NCBI GenBank assembly: GCA_945643635.1
Contig: CALZFC010000017.1
Span: 1,357,501-1,421,500, forward strand
Reading direction: 5' to 3'
Origin: Allodiplogaster sudhausi
Taxonomy: Eukaryota > Nematoda > Chromadorea > Rhabditida > Diplogasteridae
Length of the DNA: 64,000 nt
Shown here: positions 1 through 11,784 of the stretch, one piece after another
How positions within the stretch are numbered: position 1 is the first letter of the stretch
How the letters are laid out: every line of letters begins with the position of its first letter
The notes under the pieces: model-generated
The model's database searches: none
What the model saw: the letters and a program-made list of their open reading frames with translations, nothing else
Told to the model about the DNA's origin: nothing
Translations under genes and position numbers: made by a program

Positions 1-249
1 AAGGGTTTCCTATAGGGCTGACAGTCATTGAACCTTTGACTTTCAAACTGATTTGCCTGCACTTTGTTTTCTAGCACTGCATGGAAAAGAACAATATGGT
101 TGTCTTAGAAAAGGAAATGAATGCGGTAGAAATAAATGTAGAGAGTGAGAGGAACTGACGGGAACGAATATGAAAGAAAAAGGAGAGCTTAAAAAAGGAA
201 GTTTACAACAATGATTAATGGCAGTAAAAGAGAGAGGCGGAGTACTGTT

Positions 250-2166
250 TTAGTATTGTTTACAAAGAGAGCGTACAATGGAGCGATGGTCAAAGCAAGA
301 GTCATTCTTGAGCTGGGCGGAAACGCTCGGAGAGAGCAGCGACCAGCACACGGAGAGGGCGATCTCACTCAGTGGAGCCACGCTCCCCAGGCGCATCTGG
401 AATGCGGAGGAGGAATTGGGTGATGACGTCACAAAATATGTATGGATATACATATATACTATGTTCATATACATAAAAGTATATGTACATAGTATATACA
501 TACATTCATATTTTGACCAGTAATGTAACATCAATTCATGTCTCGCATTCAAGAAAAGAAAACGGCCTACATACAGACCTGATATAAAATGCGGTCTCTG
601 ACGAAGAAGACTCGCCCGCCTGGAGAGTGCACGACGCCCTCCGGGCTCAGCGTCTTGTTCCAGTCGGTCGGCACTTCTCGCAGCCTCAGCGTCGTCGAGC
701 GACCGAGGTCGAGATCGGTCATCTTCACTTCCAGCTCAAATCTTTTCATTTCTGATGGTGAGTGTTATAAATCGTCTTGCATTGCTTATTTAACAGAAAA
801 ATAAGCAATCTTCGGCAGAATTTTAAATTAATCATTTGAGAAAAAAGTAAATAAAATTTAAAAAAAGATAAACAGACTGACCTGACGCTCAGTGGACTTG
901 CTTGCTGAGAAGAAGAATCTTTGCACGCCGGCGTACGTCTCCGGCCAACGCGTGGTCGCCGCATCGAAGTACGCGAATTCGTCGTAGAGCGCGCGGTCAT
1001 CGCCGAACCATGGCCGCCTCCGCGGCGCGTCCACTTCGCTCACGTTGGTCCGTCGGTAGAGCACGGACGCCGGGCGGGAGATGTAGCGCTGCACGCTTCC
1101 CGGCACGTAGCAGCAGAACAAGCTTTGGAGCGCAGGCGCAAGAATGTACTTAAGGGGAAAAATCAATCTTGATTTGTTTGTTTTTTTAGAATTGAACCGA
1201 TGCAGCTACATGGCATGATGTGTAGTTACGACACCTGTACCTTCTGTCGCCCGACGCACAAACCTTGAATTCCCGCCAACCTTAAATTCTGCCTGGTTCA
1301 TTATGTGCTCTCGATGCCAACTCATCCACGTCGTGCAGTTGAAGGGACGTCCAATGCTGACGTAATTGGTGCCATTGGACTCGACTTTTAACAGTTCAAT
1401 GCTCTGCTCTGTCGACATGAGCACCTTGAGCTCGAGGAGGTGCTGCGAGTCGCTCGAATTAATCCGAAGCATTCGCTGCGGCGCCCAGCGGAAAATGCTC
1501 GGGTATTGGAAGGTGTTCGAATCCAAAGTGGTCATCGCTTCGAAACCGTCGACCCTGACAAACATCATTCGCCAGCCGACGACGCCATCCGTGGCGTAAC
1601 ATTCGACGGTGGCGAGAGTTCGCTCATCGAGAAATATGACTGGATTCGGTGGACCATCAGCATTTAAAATGCGGACGCTGAAGCGGCAGAAACATGGGAA
1701 GAGGTCGCGATCTAGGTCGCACGAGGTGGGCAGCGATGAGAGCGGAAGGACGCGATACTCACAGAGGAGCTGCTCATTGTCAGTGGAAAATGCTCGGGTA
1801 TTGGAAGGTGTTCGAATCCAAAGTGGTCATCGCTTCGAAACCGTCGACCCTGACAAACATCATTCGCCAGCCGACGACGCCATCCGTGGCGTAACATTCG
1901 ACGGTGGCGAGAGTTCGCTCATCGAGAAATATGACTGGATTCGGTGGACCATCAGCATTTAAAATGCGGACGCTGAAGCGGCAGAAACATGGGAAGAGGT
2001 CGCGATCTAGGTCGCACGAGGTGGGCAGCGATGAGAGCGGAAGGACGCGATACTCACAGAGGAGCTGCTCATTGTCAGTGGAAGAGAGGACGAGAAACGA
2101 GTCATTGGCCGCGACAATGGACCAGGAAGAACAGGAGACGGACGCGACCGGGCGGATGCAATGCAT
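250..2166 (-). pseudogene. Unrecognised multi-exon gene, interrupted by a tandem duplication
   Basis: I do not recognise this protein. On the minus strand the reading runs from about 2166 down to 1281, then 1148-887, 751-579 and 396-250 (stop). Junctions have plausible GT/AG signals and compatible phases: donor after EFK at 1281, acceptor at 1148, donor at 887, acceptor at 751, and a last exon beginning MRLGSVAP and ending LCKQY. There are several N-glycosylation-like sites (NSS, NGT, NCT), so a secreted or membrane protein is possible. The large exon is broken at 1787, where an exact 296 bp repeat begins. Because 296 is not a multiple of 3, the frame shifts and meets a stop two codons on (FH-stop). 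The 5' end and start codon were not found. Either the gene is dead or the duplication is an assembly artefact. Confidence 0.5.
1491..2082. repeat. Tandem duplication, 2 x 296 bp, apparently identical copies
   Basis: Bases 1491-1786 and 1787-2082 read the same, from gaaaatgctcgggtattgg to gctcattgtcagtg. I saw no difference by eye. The duplication lies inside a coding exon of the minus-strand gene and is out of phase with it. Confidence 0.9.
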
Positions 2167-2169
2167 TCG

Positions 2170-2913
2170 CGAAGTGGAACTGGGGTAGGATTGCGACTTT
2201 GAAGGGTATAGTGTTGGATAGAGAGGAAGGGAGAGAAATAGAGATAGTTAGAGCAAGAGAGAGAGACGGAGAGAGAGAGAGAAAGAGAGACCGAGAACAA
2301 GAACCAGAACCAGAACGAGAGACTTTGAAGGAGTGTCGGTGGAAAAATAAGAGCAATTGCGCTTAGCTTTCATGATATTTTTCGGTCTAATTAGGTATGA
2401 CTATGACTAAATTAGTTGTAAAGTGGCTAACGACGAGTGCTGCTATGCGAAAGTCTTCTTTATGATCTGCAGGCAGCCTTTTGCGTCAGGTATGTAGTTC
2501 TATGAAGACATTTTGGAAAGAACTGGATAAAGATACAGTTCTTTCCAAAATGATCAATTGAATAACGCTTCTTTTTTCAATTTATTCTCCGCAAAATAGC
2601 AATCTTACACGGCGAACTCGATCCTTGAGCTCTGTGCAACATTACATTCAGATTGAAACGGAAGATAAATCAACACTCAAGCAATATATCCGTTAGCCAT
2701 TGGCTTTGATATGAACAATGTCAGACTTCAAGCTGATTCAAAAGCAAGTTATACCGATCGCTGCATTGAAGGACACATTGAACTTATCTATGTAAGATTC
2801 AAATCATCAGGAAAGACTGGTTACATGTCAAGGCTCATGTTTTAAATTGGAGATGAAACAAATATCCTTCTAATAGAGTTCAAAGGGGCGCCTATTTAAA
2901 AAAGAGACAATTT
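2170..2913. other. Intergenic stretch with GA-rich tract and one hairpin
   Basis: No gene is seen here. Bases 2220-2310 are GA-rich simple sequence. A hairpin lies at 2509-2552. The rest is AT-rich without recognisable features. Confidence 0.6.
2509..2552. repeat. Perfect 17 bp inverted repeat with 10 nt loop
   Basis: Bases 2509-2525 (cattttggaaagaactg) are exactly complementary to 2536-2552, with a 10-base A-rich spacer. It could be a small palindrome of mobile origin or a transcribed hairpin. The sequence does not decide. Confidence 0.8.
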
Positions 2914-5900
2914 TCAAGTACCGCGAAAATGTCTAGCATAAATGTACTCGACAGTCAGAGTGAGCAGCCCACTGAAGAGGCCGGCCGCCAGTGGAAGGAA
3001 GACGTCGGCGATAGAGACGAGGTCTGTGGTAGTACGGCATTGTTATCGAGATTACTTTTTTTTCTTTTGAGAATGCCTATAAATTGCAATTTGTTTCAAT
3101 CTTGCATAAAAGGCTATCATACACCAAAAACGACAGTTGACAAGAAGAAGCCTTAAATTTGTCAAAGGACAACTCAGGCGAAAATGCGTTCATATCAGAA
3201 GAAATTATCCACCCTTCTCTTTCTCTCTTCTTTCCATTTCCTCTAGATCTTCTCTAGGTGCCAAGAAAGTATTGTTCGTCCGAACTTCAACGCTTAAGCT
3301 AGTTCTAGGTTAAATGTATTGTGCGCATAATGCTTCTTTTTTTTGCATTTACATAAGTACATACCGACAGCATGTTGCGCCGAGGAGTGAAACTTGTGCT
3401 CGGTGCAGTTCTTAAACAGCGCACGCCCGTACGGCTGCTCGCGCGTGTACTTGGCGAAGAGATGACGCAGGAAGTCGTCGTGGCGCTTGAGCGCAGCGTC
3501 GAAACGCTCGAAGACCGCTCGAGAGCTCTTCGAGAAGAGGATGTGCGCCGAGAGCGCAGGTAGTCCTGGCCATATGTATGAATTAATTAGTGACACAATT
3601 ACATAATTGGTCCTAATGGTAAGGAAATTTTAAAGATAAACGATTTGATATACTAGGTATCGATTTCAATAGATAATTCAAACATCTACCCAATCAATAA
3701 ATCGATTAGCGAAATCTCAATCGATAATGTGTAATAACGATCAACACAAATATGCATATATGTATGTATGTATGTATGTATGTATATATGTATGTATGCA
3801 TGTATGTTTGTATGTATGTATATACATAGTATCTGAGGAAGCACAGATACCATGGCTAGTGGAAAAGATATTGCATCTGTCGAGCGATTTGTAGAATGGG
3901 CCCGTATCGATCTGCGTAGCGTAGATGTAGCCTCCACGCTCGATCAGCTCGAGTATATCGTCGGTTGTCTCTTCTTGTTTCTAAATAAAATAAAGATTGT
4001 AAGCGATACTAGAAGTTCAAGAAAATGTGCACCACATTAATGTGTTAACTAAAATAAGACATTTTCTAAGCTAATATTTCTTTCCAATCCTAAATCTTTG
4101 AAAAAAGGAACTTAAATTTTTGTTAATACACTAACGAGTGGATATTGTTTGAGCGCTTGCATGATCCGCAGAATGCTTGGATCTTGCGAAGTTTTGATAT
4201 ATTGTGCAAATCTAAAGATAAGGTAACAATAACGAACAGGACAACATTCAGAATCTAATGATGAGAAAGACATTTTTAAATTTTTTTCAGCTAATTTTTA
4301 TAATGTTTAAAAGTGGAATAATTAAAGCACAATTCAAAGGTCGACGTCAAGAGGGTGGCGCGGCCGGTAGCGACGAGTGAAATAGCTTCGTCAACAGAGC
4401 GAAAAGGCTGCCAAGACACCCAAGAGACGAGCGAGGCGACCGTGCGACCAATGACGGCGAACAGCAGCGAAAAGAGCACGTTTAGTAGGCCTCCTGGATA
4501 TATTATTCTCAGGTTGTATTAGCATATCGATCTTAATGAGAGTGTTGGGATTTGAAGAAATTCTCTCCCATATTCTTTGAATTTATCACAGTCATTCGCT
4601 TGTAAATATTTCTACAGTCCCTTCAAGAGCGATCAGTTTTTGTTACGCTATTTCATTTCCATTCCTGGAATTCTCTCCTTTCGCTCTCACTCTCCAACCT
4701 TCGAGGCCGGGCTCGACGAATGACTCATAGTAGTCGGCTTTGCCCAACTGCTGCCGCAACGTTGTCCAGGCTCCACGGCCCAGCTAGAGAGGAGCCGCAA
4801 TTTAAGAATGGTACTGAGTTTCTCTATTTTTGTTGATTATGTACATGCATACCGTGTTGGTGAGCGACGCACCGAATCTCCGGTGGTGGAAGATTGCGAG
4901 TGCGAGGGCGTGTACTATGAGAATGCCAAGAATGGAGAGCCAGACTTCTCGAGCGAATACCTAGGTCAGTTTTATAATACATATTTTTGTATGCAATGTA
5001 CTTGGCCCATGAGGACTGTAAGTGGATCAAAATTTATCTATCTCTATGTGTATATGTATCTTTCCTTCTATCTGACTGTTCATATCTATCTCTTTTTCTC
5101 TTACTCTTTTTGCATCTTCTTCAAACGTCAACTCTCACCGCTAGGACGGCCTCAAGAGTTGGCTGCTGAACGTCGTGCTTATAGCGAGCGATGAACGTGA
5201 ACTTTGACTAAAATACGAAATTGATGGGAATGAAACATTTCTCTTGCGTACACCTGAGGTTGTCAGGAGCGTTGAAAATATTCACAAATTTTTTTCCTTC
5301 ATACTCTGAAGATAGATTGCTAACCATGTGAAGCTGTGTAGAGAAGAAGAAGTCACGCGCGCGCTCTTCGCGCCATTGATGAAAGAGGCAGACGGCGTCG
5401 ATTGTGCCCGCCGCGACTCCCGAAAGCGCGCCCGTCCAGGAGCCGTTCTCAAACGGGTGAGTATGCAGAACAAAATGCATTAAGAATGTAGCGACTTATT
5501 TAATTAATTCGTTAATTATTTAAATTTTTATTTTTAATAATTTATCATTTAGAATACCGGTAGTTTAGTGCCCCAGTCGAAGATGAGCTCATCACCGGTA
5601 TCCACATAAGTTGGGATAATGGTAAGATTCGCTGCTTTTGCAATGTAGCCAACCAGCTGGAAAGAAGCAATAAGTAACTAGTCCAAAACAGCATGAGTCA
5701 ATAAATTTGGGGAAAAATGTAATCTTACTCGAAATTAATGTAATTTTGAGAAAAACTGGCAAGCGTCATGTTATTAGAATGTTGTATCAGGCATACCTCA
5801 TTACACCAGCCGGGCTCAGGACAGTTCAATGATGGCTCAAATTGAGGAAAGGGATCACAGAGTTTATTGGATTCTGGAATGCTATGGGTGAAGCCCATTC

Positions 5901-6203
5901 TGAGCATGCTTTTCGTCGTCATTGAAGAATTCTCGTTGAATGTGAATGTTCTGAAGAATGTTCTGAAAGGAAGATGCTTATCATACTCAGGCGACATTTA
6001 GCACGCCATTAACATAGTATTTGAGAACTTTTGTCGACATGATAAAAGTTAAAACTAGAGAGGAAATATAGTAAATTGCGTACGAGCATGCATAACGCAT
6101 GGCATGAATTGACAATCATACGGATAAGATGAAAACAATTGGGACAGAGTCATATTCTTCAGCTCCACTTCACATCTTGTTGATCTAAAATATGCCAGCG
6201 TGC
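2914..6203 (-). CDS. IR-A: ionotropic-receptor-like ligand-gated channel
   Basis: Eleven minus-strand exons join in phase: 5950-5797, 5656-5558, 5447-5325, 5207-5139, 4960-4853, 4783-4699, 4493-4331, 4211-4136, 3980-3851, 3565-3365 and 3023-2914 (stop). In order they encode the S1 ligand-binding half (MLRMGFTHSIPESN; then NGSWTGALSGVAAGTID and R residues), TM1 (VWLSILGILIVHALALAIF), a pore segment (LGRGAWTTLRQQLGKA), TM2, the S2 half (GGYIYATQIDTG, LFSKSSRAVFERF) and TM3 (FLPLAAGLFSGLLTLTVEY) near the C-terminus. This order is that of the iGluR/IR superfamily, whose members open cation channels in sensory membranes. A further upstream exon (6203-6084, Cys-containing) is likely but its phase does not match the next exon. 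TM2 is about 6 residues shorter than in the paralogue IR-B. No signal peptide was found, so the 5' end is incomplete or decayed. Confidence 0.72.
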
Positions 6204-6399
6204 CTGGAAGGCAGGCATAGAGTGTGCAAATACGTGGAGACCTCGCCTCGCGTATGATGGAATTATGCCCTTTCGCATTGGGCATTGCGAGTCAAAAGAG
6301 AAATTTGAGTCACGCACGTTTGACGATTTGATGATATCGAAGAAAAGGGAGTTTGAGAGAGGTGTCCTCTCTTTTTTCCTATATTTTTTCACTCCTCTT

Positions 6400-6828
6400 A
6401 GGAGATGTGAGCGTCTTGCAAGATTAACGGTAAAATAATCAGCAACAATTCTGAAGAAATGACAGGTCGAAGAAAGTGAGGCCAGTCAAAAAAAAAAGAA
6501 TTTGGTTTTCTTTCTTTTTTGTACTCTTTTTGTCCTTCCGCGTTGTTAGCAGTTTCTTGTGATATTTGGCCAGAGGCAAGAGAACATATAGAAAGGTGCA
6601 TACATGTAATATACATGTGCACCCACAGAAGTATCGGTTTCCTCTCCAACAGCTACGGAATCTCACGATACGCCAGCAATTTCATGTTTCCTCTCCTTTC
6701 TCAACGTCGCCATGTGCTCACCCCTTTTCAACTTCATGTGCCCATACCCCTTTTCAACTTCCTTCGGACCATTTTCAAAGTACCTAAGTTCAGTGTAAGA
6801 GGTTGGCAGACTTTTTCTTGTATTGAGC
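6400..6828. promoter_or_regulatory. Shared intergenic region between divergent IR-A and IR-D
   Basis: About 0.4-0.6 kb separates the 5' side of IR-A (minus) from IR-D (plus). It contains T-rich and polypurine runs and a short imperfect repeat of cccttttcaacttcatgtg-like units at 6719-6770. A promoter must lie here if the genes are expressed, but I see no specific motif. Confidence 0.35.
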
Positions 6829-9330
6829 ATGTTGAATCTAATCGTTTTACACTTGATTTTAACTCTTTTTTTGATATACATAACTCTTTTTTCGATGGAA
6901 TCGGCCAGATTGTTTCGCGTTGGATTCTATGGCGACAACGAGGTCTACATTGAGCGCAACATGTTTACGGGCCAGTTCAGAGGCATGATGTACGAACCTT
7001 TTCGTCTAATTGCGAGGAAATACGGCATGCAGCTTGAGATGATACCAGCAGTCGTAGGTCAATCTTCATGATGACTGAAATTTCACAGTACATGTATTTG
7101 AAAATAGCCAAATTAAAGGAGGGTGATCACCGAAAAATTATATGATATTTCAAATGGCCGAGGCCCATCTCACTCTCGTTCGCTTGTGCTATTTTCACGC
7201 AGCGAAGTTGTATGCGAGAATGAGTGAGGAATCACAGTGCAGATGCAGCAATTCGTAACTGCATTAAATATTTTTCGGAGATCGCACTCCTTTGAAGAGC
7301 AGAATTTCATTGTATTCAGTCACAGGACAGTTCATAATTTACTGAAATCTCATTTTATTAAAAAAAATTTAAATTAAAGAGCCTAAAGCGTCCGTCATGT
7401 CCGGCGAATACAGAGAGGCCTTTCACGAACTCGAAGTCGGTCGTCTTGACGCTATCGCTATGGACCATCTCTTTCTTATGCCCGACACACCGAAACGTTT
7501 CAAGACTGTCTACTTCTTTCAAGACGGTGTACATACATAACTTAAAAGATTACGTTTAAAAAATTAACAATAGTTATTAACAAAGCTACATAAATTAGAC
7601 ATTCTAACATCTCCTGGCAATAAAGTCTCGTGTTAGTAGTGAGCCAATTAATGAGGGTATAAATTAAACTCTCTAATTGTAAGACCATAACTTTTTTGGT
7701 TTGGACTCTACGTGCCCCGGCGCAGCTATCCGAATGCTCTGCACAACCTTCAAAGCATTATTGTCTACCCGCCACAAGTGCTCTCGGCAATTTTGGCAAT
7801 CTATTTAACAGTCGCAATCGTTCAATTCATGCATTCGAGGATTCAACGTGGACAACGGCAAAAGAGTGGTATTCGCGTGTTATCCGATTATATTAAATGG
7901 AGCTATATTTTTTTAGTGAATATGTACCTACATACATTATATATAATTTTATAGTCTGTAATTGATTACTATAGACATTACATCGATCCTCATCTTCACA
8001 ACAAGTCTACTTTACGGCCTGTTCGTTCTGACGTCACGAACATTTATCGACTTTTATCAAGCGAAATTTAACGTCCATGCGATTGCTCCACAACGTCAGA
8101 GATGGTTATGACTTCTTTCAAGATACAATTTTACAATCTGTTTGCAAGATAATTTTGGCCAACGTACGAAGTATATGTTTTAAGGACGTTTGATACGGTT
8201 CTCGATGCCTTGAGAAAGGGATCACTTCGAATGCTGAATTCCTTCCTCGCGTTGGACGACCAAGAGGTGAGTCGAACATTAGAATCTGTATCTTATTGTT
8301 AGTATTAGAGTGTTGCCGCTAGTTGATAAGCAGATTATTATCTCTTTTTGTGGTTGTTGTCTTATTCAAGCATCTTGTGTGATGTCTTTTTAGTCATATA
8401 TGCTTCAGCTAAAGTTCTACTTTGGTGGCACTCCGGACATCAGTCGACTTATGGACATCTACGACTTTGACGAGGTCCTCGAGATCCTCTGCACAGGCGA
8501 CCGCAACGTCGCCTTTATCTTAAAACTCGATCTCATTAAGCTTCACCTGAGACGACAGCTGTGCATTCTTGACGAGTTAGACCAGTTTTTGGTCTCCCAA
8601 GATCATTCAAATAAACACTACCGTAATTTTTCGGAATTACATACCTTGAATTTGACATCAGCGCGCGTGCTGTAGGAATTTAAAATTATTGATTTTACAG
8701 TATCCAGTCTCGTTATGTAAGTACACTTCTATTTTTGTGTAAATACCTACATTAGTATTTCACTGCGAAAGACTGGAGTCTAAGAATGCATTCCCAATAT
8801 TTCGACCAACTCCAAATCGATGCTGTTAAATGCATTCTCGCTTTGGAATGAAAAGCCAGGCCTGCTACTCTTTAATCGAAACATCTCCACGAAGATGATC
8901 GAATCGTTTCAGAGCGTCATTCTCAGGATTTTCTTAGAGGATGCAGTTAACAGTTGTTTAATGCGCAAAAATAGTTTTATTTGAACGAGAATATAAATAA
9001 AAAGCCATGTACATAAGAATAATATCACTTTCTCAATTCAACATTTCTTATTTACAGATGAAAACCTTTCTGATAACGAGGTTCACGGATATGTTTCGCT
9101 TTACCGATCCATTGCGAGTTAAACATGTTCAAGAAAATATTCTCAGGTATAGTTACGATAACAGTTCTAGTTATTTTATTTCTAAACAAATAATATTCTT
9201 TCTTTTTTTCAGAATGAGCTTCTTGCGCGAACTGATTCCAATTTTTCTGCCTCTCCTAGGTCTTTCGTTCATTGTTCTTCTCATTGAGTTGCTGGTGAGA
9301 AAGCGTCGAAAGATATTCCATTTCGTGTGA
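6829..9330 (+). CDS. IR-D: ionotropic-receptor-like channel
   Basis: The start at 6829 begins a hydrophobic signal peptide (MLNLIVLHLILTLFLIYI). It is followed by an S1-type segment (LFRVGFYGDNEVY, YEPFRLIARKYGMQLEMIP). Exons I can support: 6829-7057, 7380-7526, about 7700-7868 (TM1: VLSAILAIYLTVAIVQFM), 7975-8104 (TM2: ILIFTTSLLYGLFVLTS), 8185-8266, 8394-8591 (S2), about 8785-8945, 9058-9146, and 9213-9330 with TM3 (LIPIFLPLLGLSFIVLLIE) and a basic tail. This matches the SP-S1-TM1-pore-TM2-S2-TM3 layout of IRs. Two junctions are problematic. The third exon lacks an AG acceptor in the needed phase. The junction before 8785 needs an unseen or alternative small exon (a 16-nt candidate at about 8700-8715 would create a stop). 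Intron 1 holds a TTAA MITE. The gene may be intact with unusual splicing, or decaying. Confidence 0.62.
7113..7295. mobile_element. TTAA MITE, 183 bp, in intron 1 of IR-D
   Basis: The left end is TTAA followed by AGGAGGGTGATCACCG. The right end is the imperfect complement CGGAGATCGCACTCCT followed by TTGA (a decayed TTAA). There is no coding capacity. The family also occurs at 10119, 10792-10970 and, diverged, at 63339. TTAA target duplications are typical of piggyBac and Kolobok elements. Confidence 0.75.
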
Positions 9331-9339
9331 TAAATATCA

Positions 9340-9923
9340 TCATAAAATTGAGCTTTGTTTCATTGTTATAACACTTTCCCAAGACAAGCGCACACTCCGA
9401 TCTGCTCTATACACAAGAGATGCTCTAGAATAAGCCAAACCGTTTTCCCTTCTTTTATTTAATTATCAGAGCAACAAGGGGATTGGGCAGATGACCGAAA
9501 GGAGGGATAGGCAGATCAGATTGCACACAAATTGAGGTCGAAAACAGTTCAATTACCCTTCTCAAAAAAAAAACTTTCCTTACAGGACTCCCTTAGACCG
9601 GTGCGGCGCCCAGAGTCAACTATTACATTCAGTATGTATTGTGGTCGGTGTGTGTACCACTTGTCGACATCATCAAGCCTAGCTTATACTTTGTCAATCA
9701 ATATATTTATCAAAGAAAGCTGAAAAATATCCAAGTTCCCCGGCGAAAACCCTTAACATAGCCTATATGTATGAAAGATGGGACGCAGAGAGACGGAACT
9801 TTCTCGTCTGACTGGCATCTTCACTGAAAACAACATTGTCACGCAGAGATTGCCAAACCGGTTACAGTTGCTGCCGTTTCCTCATTCTTTTCACGTCTGC
9901 CTCTCTGCATTCGCTCGTTCACT

Positions 9924-9959
<36 letters not shown>

Positions 9960-10118
9960 CAGAAAGTTCGCGTGTGACAGTGCACTTCAATTCGAAAGCG
10001 TTTAGCATCAGCTAGCAATCGCACCCTTTTGCACGGCAATGCATTGAAAATCGAACACAAATGTCTTGTTATTTATTTTATGTATATATATTGATGCACA
10101 TATGCAAGCGGAATACCT
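9340..10118. other. Intergenic stretch with (CT)n
   Basis: No gene is recognisable. A perfect (CT)n run of about 30 bases lies near 9928-9955. Confidence 0.5.
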
Positions 10119-10150
10119 TTAAAGGAGGGCGATCACCGAAAAGTAATTGC
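10119..10150. mobile_element. Single end of a TTAA MITE
   Basis: TTAA plus AGGAGGGCGATCACCG matches the left end of the 7113-7295 element. No matching right end was found in the next 600 bases, so the copy is truncated. Confidence 0.55.
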
Positions 10151-10791
10151 CGATTTATGAAACATCTTATGGTTAGCTATTTTCGAATAGCATCATGAAA
10201 AAAAGGCAAATGAAAAAACACAAAAAAAGTTCTATATTTAAGCATAAGATACTTTAAAGTGCAATTTTTGAATGAATTTGTGATTGGTGTAGTGCAAAAA
10301 CGTGGTGTTACAGCACTCGGAGGTAGATTAACGGCAACGCACCCATCTTGGGAAGATTAATTTACAAATATTTCAACACATTTGTTTGTTTCATGCTTTA
10401 TCCCTTTCTTTAAAGAATATTAGGCAAAACAGTATCAAATTAATAAACGAGCAATAACATCTCGCTTCGAAAACAAAACTGCCTTTTTGAGACCAGCGCT
10501 ACTTTAGCGTCCTCGTCAAAAAACCGAAAAGCCACAGTTGCCTTGTTTACAACCACAAGGTACTGTTATCAGTTGAATCTCTTCACGAATCGCTTTCCGC
10601 GTTAACTGAAAATCATTGGTCAATGCTGTGCCAAATTGTTGAGAACTTCTTCATATTACACCCATGTTGGAATGCCATCGTTCGTTACGGATTCGCTGAA
10701 CTGAGAACTGTTGCAGTCGCCAAACGAGAGAAACTGGTAGAGGCAGATGAGGAGGAGTGGTCTGCTTCCTTTCATTTGTCTCCAAATTCAC
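10151..10791. other. Gene-free stretch
   Basis: AT-rich sequence with only short open frames. Nothing recognisable was seen. Confidence 0.5.
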
Positions 10792-10970
10792 TTAAAGGAA
10801 AGCGATCACCGTAAACTCTTTTGATATTTGAAATTGCGCGGCCAAACGCACTCTCAAAATTTTTTGTGCGACCTGAGAAATATGTAGCAAGCGAAAATGA
10901 GTGTACTCCCAGAGCGAACGCGGCATTTCGAGCCTGCATTTATTGTTTTTCGATGATCGTCCGCCTTTAA
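10792..10970. mobile_element. TTAA MITE, 179 bp
   Basis: TTAA then AGGAAAGCGATCACCG at the left; CGATGATCGTCCGCCT then TTAA at the right. The target duplication is intact. It is the same family as 7113-7295, with related internal sequence. Confidence 0.75.
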
Positions 10971-11124
10971 TATGGCTGCCTCTGAAGAACATGTATGTAT
11001 TTGTTGCCAATAACATTTTCACGTAATATAGGCTCAGGTAAAGAAAACAACCTCTTTTTCTTGGTCTGCTATTGATTGTTTTATGGTTTTAAATATTCAC
11101 AACGGAAAGAGGAACTTTGTCAAG

Positions 11125-11331
11125 ATGTCCGGAACGAAACGTGTAATCCTTGTCCTTCTGCTCCTTCTGGTGGCACTAGCCGTTGTTACCGATGCACAGT
11201 ACTACTGGAACGGCTACCAGTGGGTTTATAACGGCTGGGGAAATCAAGGCGGATGGGGAGGCCGTGGATGGGGAAGTCAGAACATTTCTTTCTTTACTTC
11301 TTTACTTGTAATTAATATTACAAAAATTTAA
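11125..11331 (+). CDS. Short secreted Gly/Trp/Tyr-rich peptide
   Basis: The start at 11125 gives a strong signal peptide (VILVLLLLLVALAVVTDA, predicted cut after TDA). A mature segment rich in Gly, Trp, Tyr and Asn follows (YYWNGYQWVYNGWGNQGG, then WGGRGWGSQ). The composition recalls nematode caenacin/nlp-type antimicrobial peptides, and also Gly-rich cuticle or antimicrobial peptides of other animals. The reading continues through a less convincing tail to a stop at 11331. A donor-like site after ACTT at about 11306 could instead splice to 11342, so the C-terminus is uncertain. The signal peptide and Gly/Trp core are clear; the function is inferred. Confidence 0.55.
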   Translation: MSGTKRVILVLLLLLVALAVVTDAQYYWNGYQWVYNGWGNQGGWGGRGWGSQNISFFTSLLVINITKI

Positions 11332-11784
11332 TGCATAAGCAGTTGGTTTACCGGGACTATTTTCGCATGTGGAAAACAGGGTTGCGATCAGAGCTGCCTT
11401 TTAACGGATAAAATCATACATTTGAGGACGACACTGGAAGAGCAGCTCGAGCAGCAGCAGTGGATAAGGATGTAGGATCATCCATTGTACATTTCACACT
11501 TCACTGGTGGTTGCCCGCGGACTGGATTTCTGTTTCTGCTTTTATGTGCGTTATGATAAATGATTTTTTAAACTACTTCATTAAAATAAACACATTCAGC
11601 GATATATAGGCTAAGATTTACTAGTTGTCACTTTTCGTGATCCTATTCGCACCTCATGTTGCATTAAAAAGTGAAGAAAGTAGTTCTAGAAGAAATTCGA
11701 CCGATTTCCTCTAGCAATTAGAACTTCTAACCTGCCATATCTCACTGAAAAGCAGAATATATTGACAGCTTTAAAAGAACTCAT

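Noticed and set aside
3740..3830. tatgtatg repeats as a functional element
   Set aside because: The tacata/tatgta simple sequence occurs all over the window and has no specific placement.
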